This document shows positions 1 to 6,958 of a stretch of DNA of 64,000 bases, piece after piece. This stretch comes from Clostridiales bacterium (GTDB lineage Bacteria > Bacillota > Clostridia > Saccharofermentanales > DTU023). Position numbers and translations under genes: made by a program. The stretch covers positions 1-64,000 of the forward strand of contig SFFI01000007.1 in the NCBI GenBank assembly GCA_004556925.1, read 5' to 3'. Under the pieces are notes generated by a model, which had not been told where the DNA came from, did not search any database, and worked only from the letters and a program-made list of their open reading frames with translations. Every line of letters starts with the position of its first letter. Position 1 is the stretch's first letter.

Positions 1-124
1 TGATGCCCTTAGTTGGAGAATTGTCCACAAAAGAAAAAGTTACTGCTATGCCCACAAAGGCAAGTACTATGAAAAATAATACTTGCCAGATGTTCGCAAA
101 AAGTAGATTAAATTCTTTAGTCAT
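1..124 (-). CDS. Partial membrane protein (N-terminus only, runs off left edge)
   Basis: The minus strand opens with an ATG at 124-122 and reads 41 codons to the window edge without a stop. The peptide starts MTKEFNLLFANIWQ and then has one hydrophobic segment (about residues 13-33, VLFFIVLAFVGIAVTFSF) followed by a polar stretch, so it is a membrane or signal-anchored protein. A weak GAGGG lies only 2 bases before the ATG, so the start is not certain. It is the next gene downstream of the cysteine-rich peptide at 209-415 and on the same strand, separated by a hairpin. By position it could be an immunity or transport protein of that locus, but this is inference. No family is recognised. Confidence 0.5.
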   Translation of the reverse strand, partial: MTKEFNLLFANIWQVLFFIVLAFVGIAVTFSFVDNSPTKGI

Positions 125-174
125 TTCCCTCTGCTTTCTTGTTGCTCAAACAGCAAAATACATCTAAATAAATA

Positions 175-199
175 GTGAGTGGAGTATCACCCCACTCAC
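175..199 (-). terminator. Hairpin between cysteine-rich peptide gene and downstream membrane gene
   Basis: GTGAGTGG and CCACTCAC form an 8-bp stem around a short loop. On the minus strand it lies 9 bases after the stop of the 68-residue peptide and is followed by the T-rich TATTTATTTAG. Partial terminators at this place are common in bacteriocin-type operons, where they make the precursor transcript more abundant than that of the export genes. The T tract is interrupted, so leaky termination or a 3'-end stabilising stem are both possible. Confidence 0.55.
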
Positions 200-208
200 C
201 TGTAGTTC

Positions 209-415
209 TTAATCTCGATCGTATGCTAATTGGTGATTTGCATTACTATTATCTATATTGTCTTCAAAGCAACCACAGCGACATGCGCCACCAATGTTCC
301 AATTTGCAGAACTTTGCACGCCAGCATGTGCTGTTCCTGTTTGGCAAATACAACTACATTTACCAAACCAATTTGGTTCAATCGGATTATTGTTATCGGG
401 TATTATGAGTTTCAT
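209..415 (-). CDS. Cysteine-rich RiPP-like precursor peptide (ruminococcin C-like sactipeptide candidate)
   Basis: This 68-residue peptide has a very good ribosome site (AGGAGG, 6 bases before ATG). The N-terminal part (residues 1-18, MKLIIPDNNNPIEPNWFG) has no signal peptide and looks like a leader. The middle part holds six cysteines in two close clusters, CSCIC near residue 20 and CRCGC near residue 45, separated by a Gly/Ala/Ser/Thr/Asn-rich stretch that contains TGTAHAG. The tail is Asn- and Asp-rich. Ruminococcin C precursors have the same plan: short leader, C-x-C, a small-residue stretch beginning GSTA or similar, a second Cys pair and an Asn/Ala-rich end. That similarity is from memory and not an alignment. 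No radical SAM maturase is visible; it would have to lie left of the window or elsewhere. Other readings are a metal-binding peptide or another Cys-rich bacteriocin class. The gene itself is well supported by its ribosome site and Cys pattern; the class is inference. Confidence 0.62.
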   Translation of the reverse strand: MKLIIPDNNNPIEPNWFGKCSCICQTGTAHAGVQSSANWNIGGACRCGCFEDNIDNSNANHQLAYDRD

Positions 416-670
416 CTAAACCTCCTAATTATTCCAATTTTCGATTAGAATTTTCACACCTATTAGTTATTGAAAAACAGAACCAACAGCCGTAAAATAT
501 CTTCGAAATATAACATACGTTTTCAACTGCTAAAAATGCCATGCATGCGTTTTGGCTTCTCAGGTTAACCCTTTCCTAATCTCCCAGTCATAACATAGGA
601 GATTGCTTCTTGTTACTTCTATATTCCAATCTTGGTCAGCTTCACCAAGTTGAAAACGATGTTTTACTTA

Positions 671-1237
671 TCATCTCCAGCTAGCGCTAGCGCCCCCTTT
701 GCCATCACATGTGATTGTACAAAGCAAATTGAAGGTTGCCGGTGTCCTTGTGCATATACCAGCAAAAGTAATTTTTGCCCAAGCAACTGCTTGCTCTGGC
801 CCTAGCATTTTTGATGTAGATACATTGTAGAAAGGTACATTGCTAGAACCACTAGCACTTGTTGCTTGAGCAATTAGTCCGTCAAAACTAAAGCTTGCAG
901 TCGCTGTTAATGTCCCTAAAACATTGCCAAAAGAGTTTTTTACTTGGCAACTAGAAGTTGCTGTTTGAGAATTTGCACTAAAAGGATAAATCCCATTCTC
1001 TAATCCAGTATCTAGGGTGAATTCCAGTATGTAGTCCTTGGAATAGATTGTCTTTCGGTTATTTCTTACAGACAGTGTTAATTTATGCTCCTTTATGGCT
1101 TCACTCACTATTGTCGATAAGTCAATTTGTTGGCTTTGCTCTTCGTTGAAATCCAGATTCTGCGCTACAACGGGTAGTGCGGTCGTTAACATTAAAATAA
1201 GTACTAAAACAACTGCATATCTACGGTATACTTTCAT
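671..1237 (-). CDS. Secreted protein of unknown function with four cysteines
   Basis: The 188-residue product has a clear signal peptide (MKVYRRYAVVLVLILMLTTA, cleavage likely after PVVAQ near residue 26). The mature part is rich in Thr, Ser and alternating hydrophobic residues, suggesting beta-strands, and has four cysteines (around residues 97, 160, 171 and 175), enough for two disulphides. It ends with a Gly/Ala/Ser-rich tail. AGGAGA lies 7 bases before the ATG. The gene is 31 bases downstream of the XRE-like regulator and on the same strand, so the two are probably one transcript; the cysteine-rich peptide follows 255 bases later. In that gap AATCTCCC (578-585) and its complement (597-604) form a hairpin. 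I do not recognise the family. An exported effector, a bacteriocin-like protein or a partner of the regulator are all possible. Confidence 0.7.
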   Translation of the reverse strand: MKVYRRYAVVLVLILMLTTALPVVAQNLDFNEEQSQQIDLSTIVSEAIKEHKLTLSVRNNRKTIYSKDYILEFTLDTGLENGIYPFSANSQTATSSCQVKNSFGNVLGTLTATASFSFDGLIAQATSASGSSNVPFYNVSTSKMLGPEQAVAWAKITFAGICTRTPATFNLLCTITCDGKGGASASWR

Positions 1238-1268
1238 AATCTGTTCTCCTTTTTTTGTATGCGCTTTC

Positions 1269-1850
1269 CTATTCTGTTCTTGGTATTTCCGTCACGACCG
1301 GAGTAATGGATACATCACTCACCTTGTAAAAATGCATTTCATATACCTTGTAGACAAGAATAATCAGTGAGATAAGTATAATAAGGGTAATTACCCATTT
1401 AACAGACTTCTTAGCAAGTTCTATTCTTTGAGATGCATAAAAATTGTACTTTTCTAGCTCACGAGCAACCTTAGTCCAATCAATGTTATCGTCTTTTTTA
1501 AGTGGATTGGGCTCAACTAAATCTCCCAACTGACTTCTCATATCGCCCTCATCACTTTCACCTTTGGCTTGGTTTGTTCCTTTGTTATCGCAATAACTTG
1601 TACCTTCTGTAGCACTTACCTCATTTTGATTCCTACTATAATTATTTAAAGAATCAACCTCTTCACCCAGAAGCTCACTTACCTCAACATTCAAGATGTC
1701 GGCTATCTGACTTAGTCTTTGAGCGTCTGGTATCGCCATACCGTATTCCCATTTTGAGATAGTCTGCCTTGTTACATTGAGATGCTCTGCCAAATCTTGT
1801 TGTGTAAAATGGCTCTTTTTCCTGTACTCTCTTAATTTATTTTGAAGCAT
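1269..1850 (-). CDS. Membrane-anchored XRE-family transcriptional regulator
   Basis: Residues 1-64 form a typical HTH_3/XRE domain (TQQDLAEHLNVTRQTISKWE, then ALDI-like ADILNVEVSELLGEE), which binds DNA as a dimer. A polar linker of about 85 residues follows, then a single transmembrane helix near residues 150-170 (VKWVITLIILISLIILVYKV) and a short outer tail. Membrane-tethered XRE proteins of this shape are common in Clostridia beside small exported or bacteriocin-like genes, where the outer part may sense envelope state; that role is inference here. The gene leads the minus-strand cluster 1850 to 1. Three spaced G-rich/CAC half-sites lie just upstream (909-945 bases after 1,000, i.e. 1,908-1,946) and could be its autoregulatory operator. 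Confidence 0.8.
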   Translation of the reverse strand: MLQNKLREYRKKSHFTQQDLAEHLNVTRQTISKWEYGMAIPDAQRLSQIADILNVEVSELLGEEVDSLNNYSRNQNEVSATEGTSYCDNKGTNQAKGESDEGDMRSQLGDLVEPNPLKKDDNIDWTKVARELEKYNFYASQRIELAKKSVKWVITLIILISLIILVYKVYEMHFYKVSDVSITPVVTEIPRTE

Positions 1851-1907
1851 GTGTTTAATCTTTCCCTAGAATCTTTACATCTATCATGCCATAGGAATAT
1901 CGGACTT

Positions 1908-1946
1908 TGTGCACTTATATTTAACATTTGGGCACATTTGCGCACT
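1908..1946. promoter_or_regulatory. Three spaced GNGCAC-like half-sites upstream of the XRE regulator gene
   Basis: TGTGCACTT (from 1908), GGGCACATT (from 1930) and GCGCACTT (from 1940) share a G-x-CAC core and lie 21 and 10-11 bases apart, so they fall on one face of the helix. They sit 58-96 bases upstream of the regulator start. This is a candidate operator for autoregulation; the sequence alone does not prove binding. Confidence 0.3.
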
Positions 1947-2131
1947 TAATCTTACCATTTGAAGAAATTATGAAAATCAACGGATTATTTCGAGAATGAA
2001 AAAACAATATCCTTTTGTTTTTAAAGGTAATATTTATATCAAAGAAATTAATGATCCTCACCTAATTGATGTTCAGATGTAATTTAAAATGCAAAAAATA
2101 GGTATCGTCAAAGCTAGCCCCGCTTAGTTTG

Positions 2132-2171
2132 TAAAAAAACACCCGCAGGAGGCGGCGAGGCCAACTGCGGG
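2132..2171 (-). terminator. Rho-independent terminator of the truncated minus-strand gene
   Basis: CCCGCAG (2142-2148) pairs with CTGCGGG (2165-2171) and on the minus strand is followed by GTGTTTTTTT (2131-2140). It lies about 75 bases after the stop codon at 2247-2249 and so terminates the gene whose 3' remnant is at 2247-2370. Confidence 0.8.
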
Positions 2172-2246
2172 AGTTTTGTGGTTAGACAGCTGCAAGTATT
2201 TGGGGTTGTCTGTGTGGGGGCACTTTTATTTTTTGTTTTCTGCTTT

Positions 2247-2370
2247 TTAGATAAGGGCCTTGAAATGCGCAGGGGTAAGCTTAGCAATTTCATCTTCTTT
2301 GCCGTCTGCGGCAAACTGGCCTGCGGCGGTAGTAAATGCCTGCTTCAGATTTATCCTGCTGGGTACACCA
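2247..2370 (-). pseudogene. 3' remnant of a coding gene cut off by a repeat element
   Basis: On the minus strand one frame reads, up to a TAA at 2249-2247, a peptide ending in FTTAAGQFAADGKEDEIAKL and then TPAHFKALI. It has normal coding composition and is followed by a proper terminator, so it is probably the C-terminal part of a real protein. Going upstream, the coding-like sequence meets the repeat element that begins near 2368 (ACTATTGCGGACTTGACTTTCG), which also occurs at 24,398. The frame continues a few codons into the repeat without a start or ribosome site. The likely history is that the repeat inserted into, or recombined with, the gene and removed its 5' part. The family of the lost protein is not recognised. 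Confidence 0.5.
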
Positions 2371-2640
2371 CTATTGCGGACTTGACTTTCGGAATTCTGA
2401 ATTCTCGGGCATTTATGCAACTAATGGGTGTTCCGTCGGGCAAGTTTGCAACTAGTGGATGGTAGCGCGGGCAAATCTGCAAGTAATGGGTGGTTTAGAC
2501 GCTGAAACCCATCCATTACCTGCAAACTTGTCTGGAATCCAAGAAATTCAAAATAGTTGGTCAGGCTAGAGAGCAGCAGAAGGGCCACGATACTTCAACT
2601 TTCCGGATTTTCTTACAAGTTTGCAGATAATGTAGCTCCC
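2368..2640. repeat. Composite dispersed repeat, copy A (31-bp direct repeats, inverted copy, and one end of the 228-bp element)
   Basis: The block shares a long, almost identical left part with 24,398-24,570 (CTATTGCGG, CTTGACTTTCGGAATTCTGA, ATTCTCGGGCATTT). It holds the motif GCAACTAATGGGTGG-like three times, starting at 2417, 2448 and 2479, an exact 31-bp period, and then an inverted copy (CCATCCATTACCTGCAAA, about 2509-2526), so the last direct copy and the inverted copy can form a hairpin. A linker follows and then CAACTTTCCGGATTTTCTTACAAGTTTGCAGATAATG in short pieces (2595-2634), which is one terminal inverted repeat of the 228-bp element at 24,646 and 43,380. The remainder of that element is missing here. 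No coding sequence is supported; the open frames across it are not gene-like. Confidence 0.8.
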
Positions 2641-2664
2641 GTGCCCATCTTACATCGGCGGCAA

Positions 2665-3522
2665 CTAGGCCCCTGCCAGGCGGTTGATTTCCCCACCAAT
2701 TTCCACCAATAGGGGCTCATAAGACACCCCACGCGCTTTATAGCCCTCCTGGTAGCGGGAGAGATCCATAGCCTTAACCAACATATCCCCTGCTAGGGCC
2801 ATGGCCTTGTCCAGCCTGATGCCACGGAAGAAGGCAGACGCGACAATTGAGGCGAAGAGGTCTCCGGTACCGTGGAGCTTATACGGTAGAAGGGTGTGGG
2901 AACTTTCGTGGTAGGCTTGGTTTTTGCCCTTGATCGCATTGATTATTTGGCCGTCTCCCCTTTCAATCCCCTTAAGGATCACGGTCTTAGCCCCCAGGGC
3001 CAGCAGGTCGTCAAGCCGGCTCTCCGCCTCTTGCGGGCTGAGATTTTGCCCTTGATAGTCGCGCCCCAGAAGGATGGCGGCCTCTGTCATATTGGGCAGG
3101 ATCAGGTCGGCACGTTGGCAGAGTAGGGCCATCTTTTGACACATCTCATCGGTGTAGGTCTTGTAGGCTTTGCCGTGGTCTGCCATGCAGGGATCAACGA
3201 CTAGCTTCCATTCAGGATGGCGGTCAAAGAGCTGGCTGAATAGGGTTATTTGCTCAGCCGAGCCCAAGAAGCCGGAGTAGGCCCCAGCCATTTTGACCTC
3301 CAGCTTGTCCCAAACATCTAGGTATTCTGGCAGATGAGGGGTGGTGTCCACAAAGGAATAGACCGGGAAAGCGGTATGAGCCGCTAGGTAGGAGGTAGGA
3401 ATGGGGCAGACATCCAGGCCAGCCGCAGACAATACCCCTAGGGCGATCACTAAAGAACAATTGCCATAGCCACAAAGGTCGTGGATAGCGGCTACACGTG
3501 GAATAACTTTATGTTGAGACAT
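2665..3522 (-). CDS. Pyridoxamine/pyridoxal kinase (ribokinase-like)
   Basis: The 285-residue protein phosphorylates B6 vitamers with ATP in the cytosol, giving pyridoxal 5'-phosphate precursors in the salvage pathway. The N-terminus VAAIHDLCGYGNCSL and the middle VVDPCMADHGKAYKTY are typical of the PdxK/PdxY group, and the ribokinase-superfamily GTGD motif with the catalytic Asp is at residues 218-221 (LHGTGDLFAS). Length matches the family. It ends close to the repeat block on its 3' side and is 10 bases downstream of the metzincin-like gene, in the same direction, so it could be the last gene of a transcript. Clostridial members of this group are often annotated as pyridoxamine kinase; thiamine-related or hydroxymethylpyrimidine kinases are less likely given the N-terminal motif. 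Confidence 0.85.
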   Translation of the reverse strand: MSQHKVIPRVAAIHDLCGYGNCSLVIALGVLSAAGLDVCPIPTSYLAAHTAFPVYSFVDTTPHLPEYLDVWDKLEVKMAGAYSGFLGSAEQITLFSQLFDRHPEWKLVVDPCMADHGKAYKTYTDEMCQKMALLCQRADLILPNMTEAAILLGRDYQGQNLSPQEAESRLDDLLALGAKTVILKGIERGDGQIINAIKGKNQAYHESSHTLLPYKLHGTGDLFASIVASAFFRGIRLDKAMALAGDMLVKAMDLSRYQEGYKARGVSYEPLLVEIGGEINRLAGA

Positions 3523-3532
3523 GCGGTTCTCC

Positions 3533-4483
3533 TTACTTCTTACATTCTCTATTTTCAGCCATTTTTTCGACCCTGCGTCTCAGCTCGCAGCGAAAGCCTT
3601 GGCGGAACTTTTCCCAAGACCACTTATAGGGAAAATGCTGGAGCCGACCGCTGGCTTGGGCTTGAAACATCATACGGATTTCTTCCGGGCTGAGTTCCCG
3701 ATTGGAGTGCATCAGGTAATTCTCCGAACCAGGATAGGCTTCGTAGGATCTGTACCAGACCACATAGGCGTCGGCCAGCCCCATGGTATGGCCAAACTCA
3801 TGGGCGGCCTCCCGTTTGAAAACTGGAGCAGAACGAGAGCCCGCCAAGCGGATGAGACCGGGCCAGCGATAATGCCAGTTAAAGCCCAGGCTGATCACAT
3901 GGCCGTCCCTAAAGATGCCCCAGCCCCGGCGGAGGAAGGAAGATTGCACGTGAGAGGGGCGGTATTTGAGCCCTTTGACATAGATGAGGAGGGGGCGCCG
4001 ACCGCCCTGCAAAACCCGGTGGGCGAACCGGACTAGAGGGATCCGGCCCGGATTATTTTCCTCGCTCACAAAGATATCCAAGGACATACGCGCTAGGAGG
4101 TCAGCCTGGTCAAGCTTGGACTTAGCCCCGTTTGCGAGGCTGGCTCGGCCTTGTTTGAGGGCTGCAAGATAGTCCCCCAGTTGGGCAGCGGCCCTCGTCT
4201 GATACGAGGCCAAGGCCTCGGCTTGAAGTTGGCTTAAGTCACTTACAAAATCTGGCACAGACTCTGGGCAGCGGGCCTTTAAGAATCGTAAAATGGCCTC
4301 CGCCATTTGGTCGTCTACCGGGAAAGATTTGTGCCATTTATCTTGGATGCCAGACCGAACGAGCTGCTTATAGTAGTCAGTCCGGGACTGATAGGCCTTG
4401 GACACAGACACTAAAAGATGAGCCTCCAGGCGGAAGACTCCCTTGTAGTAAGTGAGTCGGATGGGCTCCTGACCTGTTTTCAA
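3533..4483 (-). CDS. Metzincin-like zinc metalloprotease domain protein without signal peptide
   Basis: The 316-residue product carries HEFGHTMGLAD at about residues 228-238, which matches the metzincin zinc site HExxHxxGxxD (two His, Glu and a third Asp ligand), followed by YLMHSN, a plausible Met-turn. The first 130 residues look helical. There is no signal peptide or membrane segment, which is odd for a metzincin, so it may act in the cytosol or leave by another route. The start overlaps the end of the upstream membrane protein by 4 bases (ATGA), so the two are translationally coupled and probably work together. The C-terminus is strongly basic (WEKFRQGFRCELRRRVEKM). The fold assignment rests on one motif; the substrate is unknown. 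Confidence 0.6.
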   Translation of the reverse strand: MKTGQEPIRLTYYKGVFRLEAHLLVSVSKAYQSRTDYYKQLVRSGIQDKWHKSFPVDDQMAEAILRFLKARCPESVPDFVSDLSQLQAEALASYQTRAAAQLGDYLAALKQGRASLANGAKSKLDQADLLARMSLDIFVSEENNPGRIPLVRFAHRVLQGGRRPLLIYVKGLKYRPSHVQSSFLRRGWGIFRDGHVISLGFNWHYRWPGLIRLAGSRSAPVFKREAAHEFGHTMGLADAYVVWYRSYEAYPGSENYLMHSNRELSPEEIRMMFQAQASGRLQHFPYKWSWEKFRQGFRCELRRRVEKMAENRECKK

Positions 4484-5586
4484 TGCGTATTACCCGGATC
4501 GGGAGTCTTAGGGCGGGCCAGGCCAGGACCAGCAGGAGGGGCCTGTGGATGAGCTTGGCCAGGACCAGCAGGAGAAGCCTGGGTACGAGCCTGGCTAGGG
4601 CCAGGAGGAGGTGTCTGAGGGCGGGCCTTACCAAGGCCTGAGGGAGGGGCTTGAGACCTAGCAGCCTGGCTAGGACCAGCAGGAGAGGCCTGTGGATGAG
4701 CTTGGCCAGGACCAGCAGGAGAAGCCTGGGTACGAGCCTGGCTAGGGCCAGCGAGAGGGGCCTGGGTACGAGTTTGGCTAGGACCAGCAGGAGGGGCCTG
4801 AGGCCGGGCTGGCCCAGAGCCAGCGCTGGGATGCAGGCTGTGCTGTAGGATGCGCTGCCTTTGTTGGCGGTAATAATGGCGATCTTGCAGGTTTTGTTCA
4901 CTCTTATCCTGGGGATAAAAAAGCCGGCCATGGCGGATATCCAGAATATAAGGGACCAAGACGCAGCGGCTGGACAGCTTGGGCAGGTAGTTAACCGCAG
5001 AAACTGCAGAGGACAACATTTCTGTGTCTGATTCCATATCAGAAATCAAAAGGATGGCATTACGGCGGATGCGGTTTTTGGACTGAAGGACATAGGCTGC
5101 CGCCTCTTTCAGGTGGCGGTCGGCGATCAGGACATTGAGCATGGGCTTGTAGATCAGGATAAAGCGCTCCTGTTGGCCTGCGCCCGTATTCTCCATGACG
5201 ATACCAAAGGATTGTCGCGTAACCTCCCGGTAGCCCGCCGCTTTAAGGTCGTGGAGCAGGGAGACCAGGACCTTTACCCCTTCTAAATTCCCATTGGGGG
5301 GGAAGGCCTGGTAGCGGGTAAGCTTGGCCAGGTCTTTTAAGCTTTCCGGGTCTGCCGGATCGTAGCGCTTAAAAAGGTAGGCAGAGGACAGACTACGCAG
5401 GGCATCTATTACGAGGAGGAGGTAGAGCACCAGGGCCAGGTAAAGACCATAACGGAGGAAGCTGAGCGGGCCCAAGTGCTGCAGGGCCGCTCTTTGCCGC
5501 CATAAGTAAATCAAGGCTAGAGCCAGCACAAGCAGGACAGCCACTTGATTAAAAATTTCACTAATGAGACTACGTTTCTTTTTCAT
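4480..5586 (-). CDS. Two-helix membrane protein with a repetitive Pro/Gln/Ala-rich tail
   Basis: The 368-residue product has two membrane segments (about residues 12-31 and 44-66), then a soluble domain of about 180 residues (IYKPMLNVLIADRHLKEAA; LLISDMESDTEMLSSA) and a C-terminal tail of about nine 12-residue repeats of the type GPSQARTQASPA. At DNA level this is a 36-bp minisatellite (about 4,490-4,830). Such tails are flexible and often wall-spanning or protein-binding, and their copy number can vary by slippage. It overlaps the metzincin-like gene by 4 bases. The soluble domain reminds one of nuclease-related NERD-like folds but I cannot support that. Function unknown. Confidence 0.65.
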   Translation of the reverse strand: MKKKRSLISEIFNQVAVLLVLALALIYLWRQRAALQHLGPLSFLRYGLYLALVLYLLLVIDALRSLSSAYLFKRYDPADPESLKDLAKLTRYQAFPPNGNLEGVKVLVSLLHDLKAAGYREVTRQSFGIVMENTGAGQQERFILIYKPMLNVLIADRHLKEAAAYVLQSKNRIRRNAILLISDMESDTEMLSSAVSAVNYLPKLSSRCVLVPYILDIRHGRLFYPQDKSEQNLQDRHYYRQQRQRILQHSLHPSAGSGPARPQAPPAGPSQTRTQAPLAGPSQARTQASPAGPGQAHPQASPAGPSQAARSQAPPSGLGKARPQTPPPGPSQARTQASPAGPGQAHPQAPPAGPGLARPKTPDPGNTH

Positions 5587-5588
5587 CT

Positions 5589-6794
5589 TTAGTCGGTCCC
5601 CTGGGTTTGGTAGATAAATATATCATCTAATTGACTTCGTAAAAAGCTCTGGATGTCAGCCATGCCCGCTTGTACTTGGCCCTGGAACAGACCAAGTCTG
5701 CCGCCACCTTGGACTGCAAAAGCTGACTTAAAGGCCTCATGTAAGGGGCCTAAATCCTGGTCTTCCGCATGGAAAACATAGCGGTAAGAGTCATCCTGGT
5801 CGCTCAGGGGGCAGAAGATCAGAATGCACGGGGCTCCCCGCTCCCCGATCCATTTGGCCAGACTTTTCTGGCTCTGCTTGTCCAAGACAGGGTCAAATAA
5901 GACTAGGGGCCGTCCTGCCGCCCGGTCTGCTAGTAGGGTCAAGAGCTGGCGATTGCGCCATTTGAGCAGCTTAGCATCTTGGGCCATTTGGGCCAAGGGT
6001 TGCTCCAGGGCAGGTAAGAGCTCACGGGATTTCAATGAATAGAGCTGAGAAAGTCCCTTGGCTTGGTCCTCTAGCTGGGCATAATCCCGCAGGGCCCGGC
6101 GGCCACACAGGGCGGTGAGGCGAACGCCTCCCTTGTAATTAATACTGTCTACAATCTTGATCAGGCCGATTTCACCCGTGCGCGCCAGGTGGGTACCACA
6201 ACAAGCACAGAGGTCAACACCCTCTACCTTAATGAGGCGTACAGGGCCCTCCAGCTCCTTCTTTGACCGGTAGTCTAGGTCTTCCAGTTGGTCTAAGGGC
6301 GGAAAGACAATCTCTACAGGAAGGTTTTGGAAAACAATCTCGTTGGCTTCCCTCTCCAAGAGCGCAATATCTTCCGCTTGCAGGGGAAGGTTAAAGTCCA
6401 GGGTCATCTCCGTCTCATTCATATGAAAGCCGACATTGACCGCCCCATAGTGCTGTTTGGCTAAGCCGGAAATGAGGTGTTCACCTGTATGCTGCTGCAT
6501 GAGCTCAAAGCGCCGGTCAAAATCCAATACTGCTGTGTAGGTCTCCCCCACTTCCAAGGCAGAATCCGTAACTTGCACCTGCTGGCCTTTCACGAAGCGT
6601 GTATCCACCACCTGGGCAGGACCAATCTGGCCCCGGTCGCCTGGCTGGCCGCCCCCTTCGGGGTAAAAGGCGGAATCCTCCAGCACCACCTGATAAAGGC
6701 CGTCCTGGTCGGGCCCGGTCTGGGAAACGACCTTGGCGGAAAAGCTAGAGCGGTAGGGCTCACGGTAATAGAGGGCTTGGAAATTGATCGACAT
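5589..6794 (-). CDS. Alanyl-tRNA editing protein, AlaX long form with DHHA1 domain
   Basis: The 401-residue protein resembles the editing half of alanyl-tRNA synthetase and would hydrolyse Ser- or Gly-charged tRNA-Ala in the cytosol. The zinc-site residues are visible: HTGEH (102-106) and CACCGTH (196-202, giving CxxxH). A GGGQP motif (about 47-51) and the DHHA1-like C-terminus (about 235-401, ending with VQGGGRLGLFQGQVQ) fit the AlaX-L class, which has this extra domain. The start codon at 6794 is preceded by GGAGTCC; the gene lies 2 bases upstream of the repetitive-tail membrane protein gene on the same strand, so co-transcription is likely. Confidence 0.88.
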   Translation of the reverse strand: MSINFQALYYREPYRSSFSAKVVSQTGPDQDGLYQVVLEDSAFYPEGGGQPGDRGQIGPAQVVDTRFVKGQQVQVTDSALEVGETYTAVLDFDRRFELMQQHTGEHLISGLAKQHYGAVNVGFHMNETEMTLDFNLPLQAEDIALLEREANEIVFQNLPVEIVFPPLDQLEDLDYRSKKELEGPVRLIKVEGVDLCACCGTHLARTGEIGLIKIVDSINYKGGVRLTALCGRRALRDYAQLEDQAKGLSQLYSLKSRELLPALEQPLAQMAQDAKLLKWRNRQLLTLLADRAAGRPLVLFDPVLDKQSQKSLAKWIGERGAPCILIFCPLSDQDDSYRYVFHAEDQDLGPLHEAFKSAFAVQGGGRLGLFQGQVQAGMADIQSFLRSQLDDIFIYQTQGTD

Positions 6795-6924
6795 AGGTGC
6801 CTGGACTCCTTCTCAGCAAATCAGCGCTTTAGCATATTGTAGCAGATGGGCTCAAAATCTAAGCTTCCGCTAGCCCAACATAAACAGAAGCAGCAGCAAG
6901 AAAGCGTGGCCTGACAAATAGCTT

Positions 6925-6956
6925 CCTAGAGAGGGCTGGTCCCAGCCCTCTCTAGG
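6925..6956 (-). terminator. Strong hairpin just after the 1,117-residue protein gene
   Basis: CCTAGAGAGGGCTGG pairs with CCAGCCCTCTCTAGG around a two-base loop, 2 bases past the stop codon at 6959. The T tract after it on the minus strand is poor (AAGCTATTTG), so it may be a terminator or an RNA 3'-end protecting stem. Confidence 0.6.
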
Positions 6957-6958
6957 CC

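Noticed and set aside
175..448. Plus-strand frames of 77 and 72 residues at the left end
   Set aside because: They are antisense to the cysteine-rich peptide, whose AGGAGG site and Cys pattern are far better.
1996..2082. 28-codon plus-strand frame MKKQYPFVFK...
   Set aside because: It is short and has no clear ribosome site or promoter; not supportable.
2114..2314. 66-residue minus-strand frame
   Set aside because: It overlaps the better-supported gene remnant in another frame and passes through the terminator hairpin.
2178..2465. 95-residue plus-strand frame with hydrophobic start
   Set aside because: It runs through the terminator, the gene remnant on the other strand and the dispersed repeat, and has no ribosome site.
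4377..4931. 184-residue frame overlapping the repetitive tail region
   Set aside because: It is another reading frame of the 36-bp minisatellite and gives a Leu-rich artefact.
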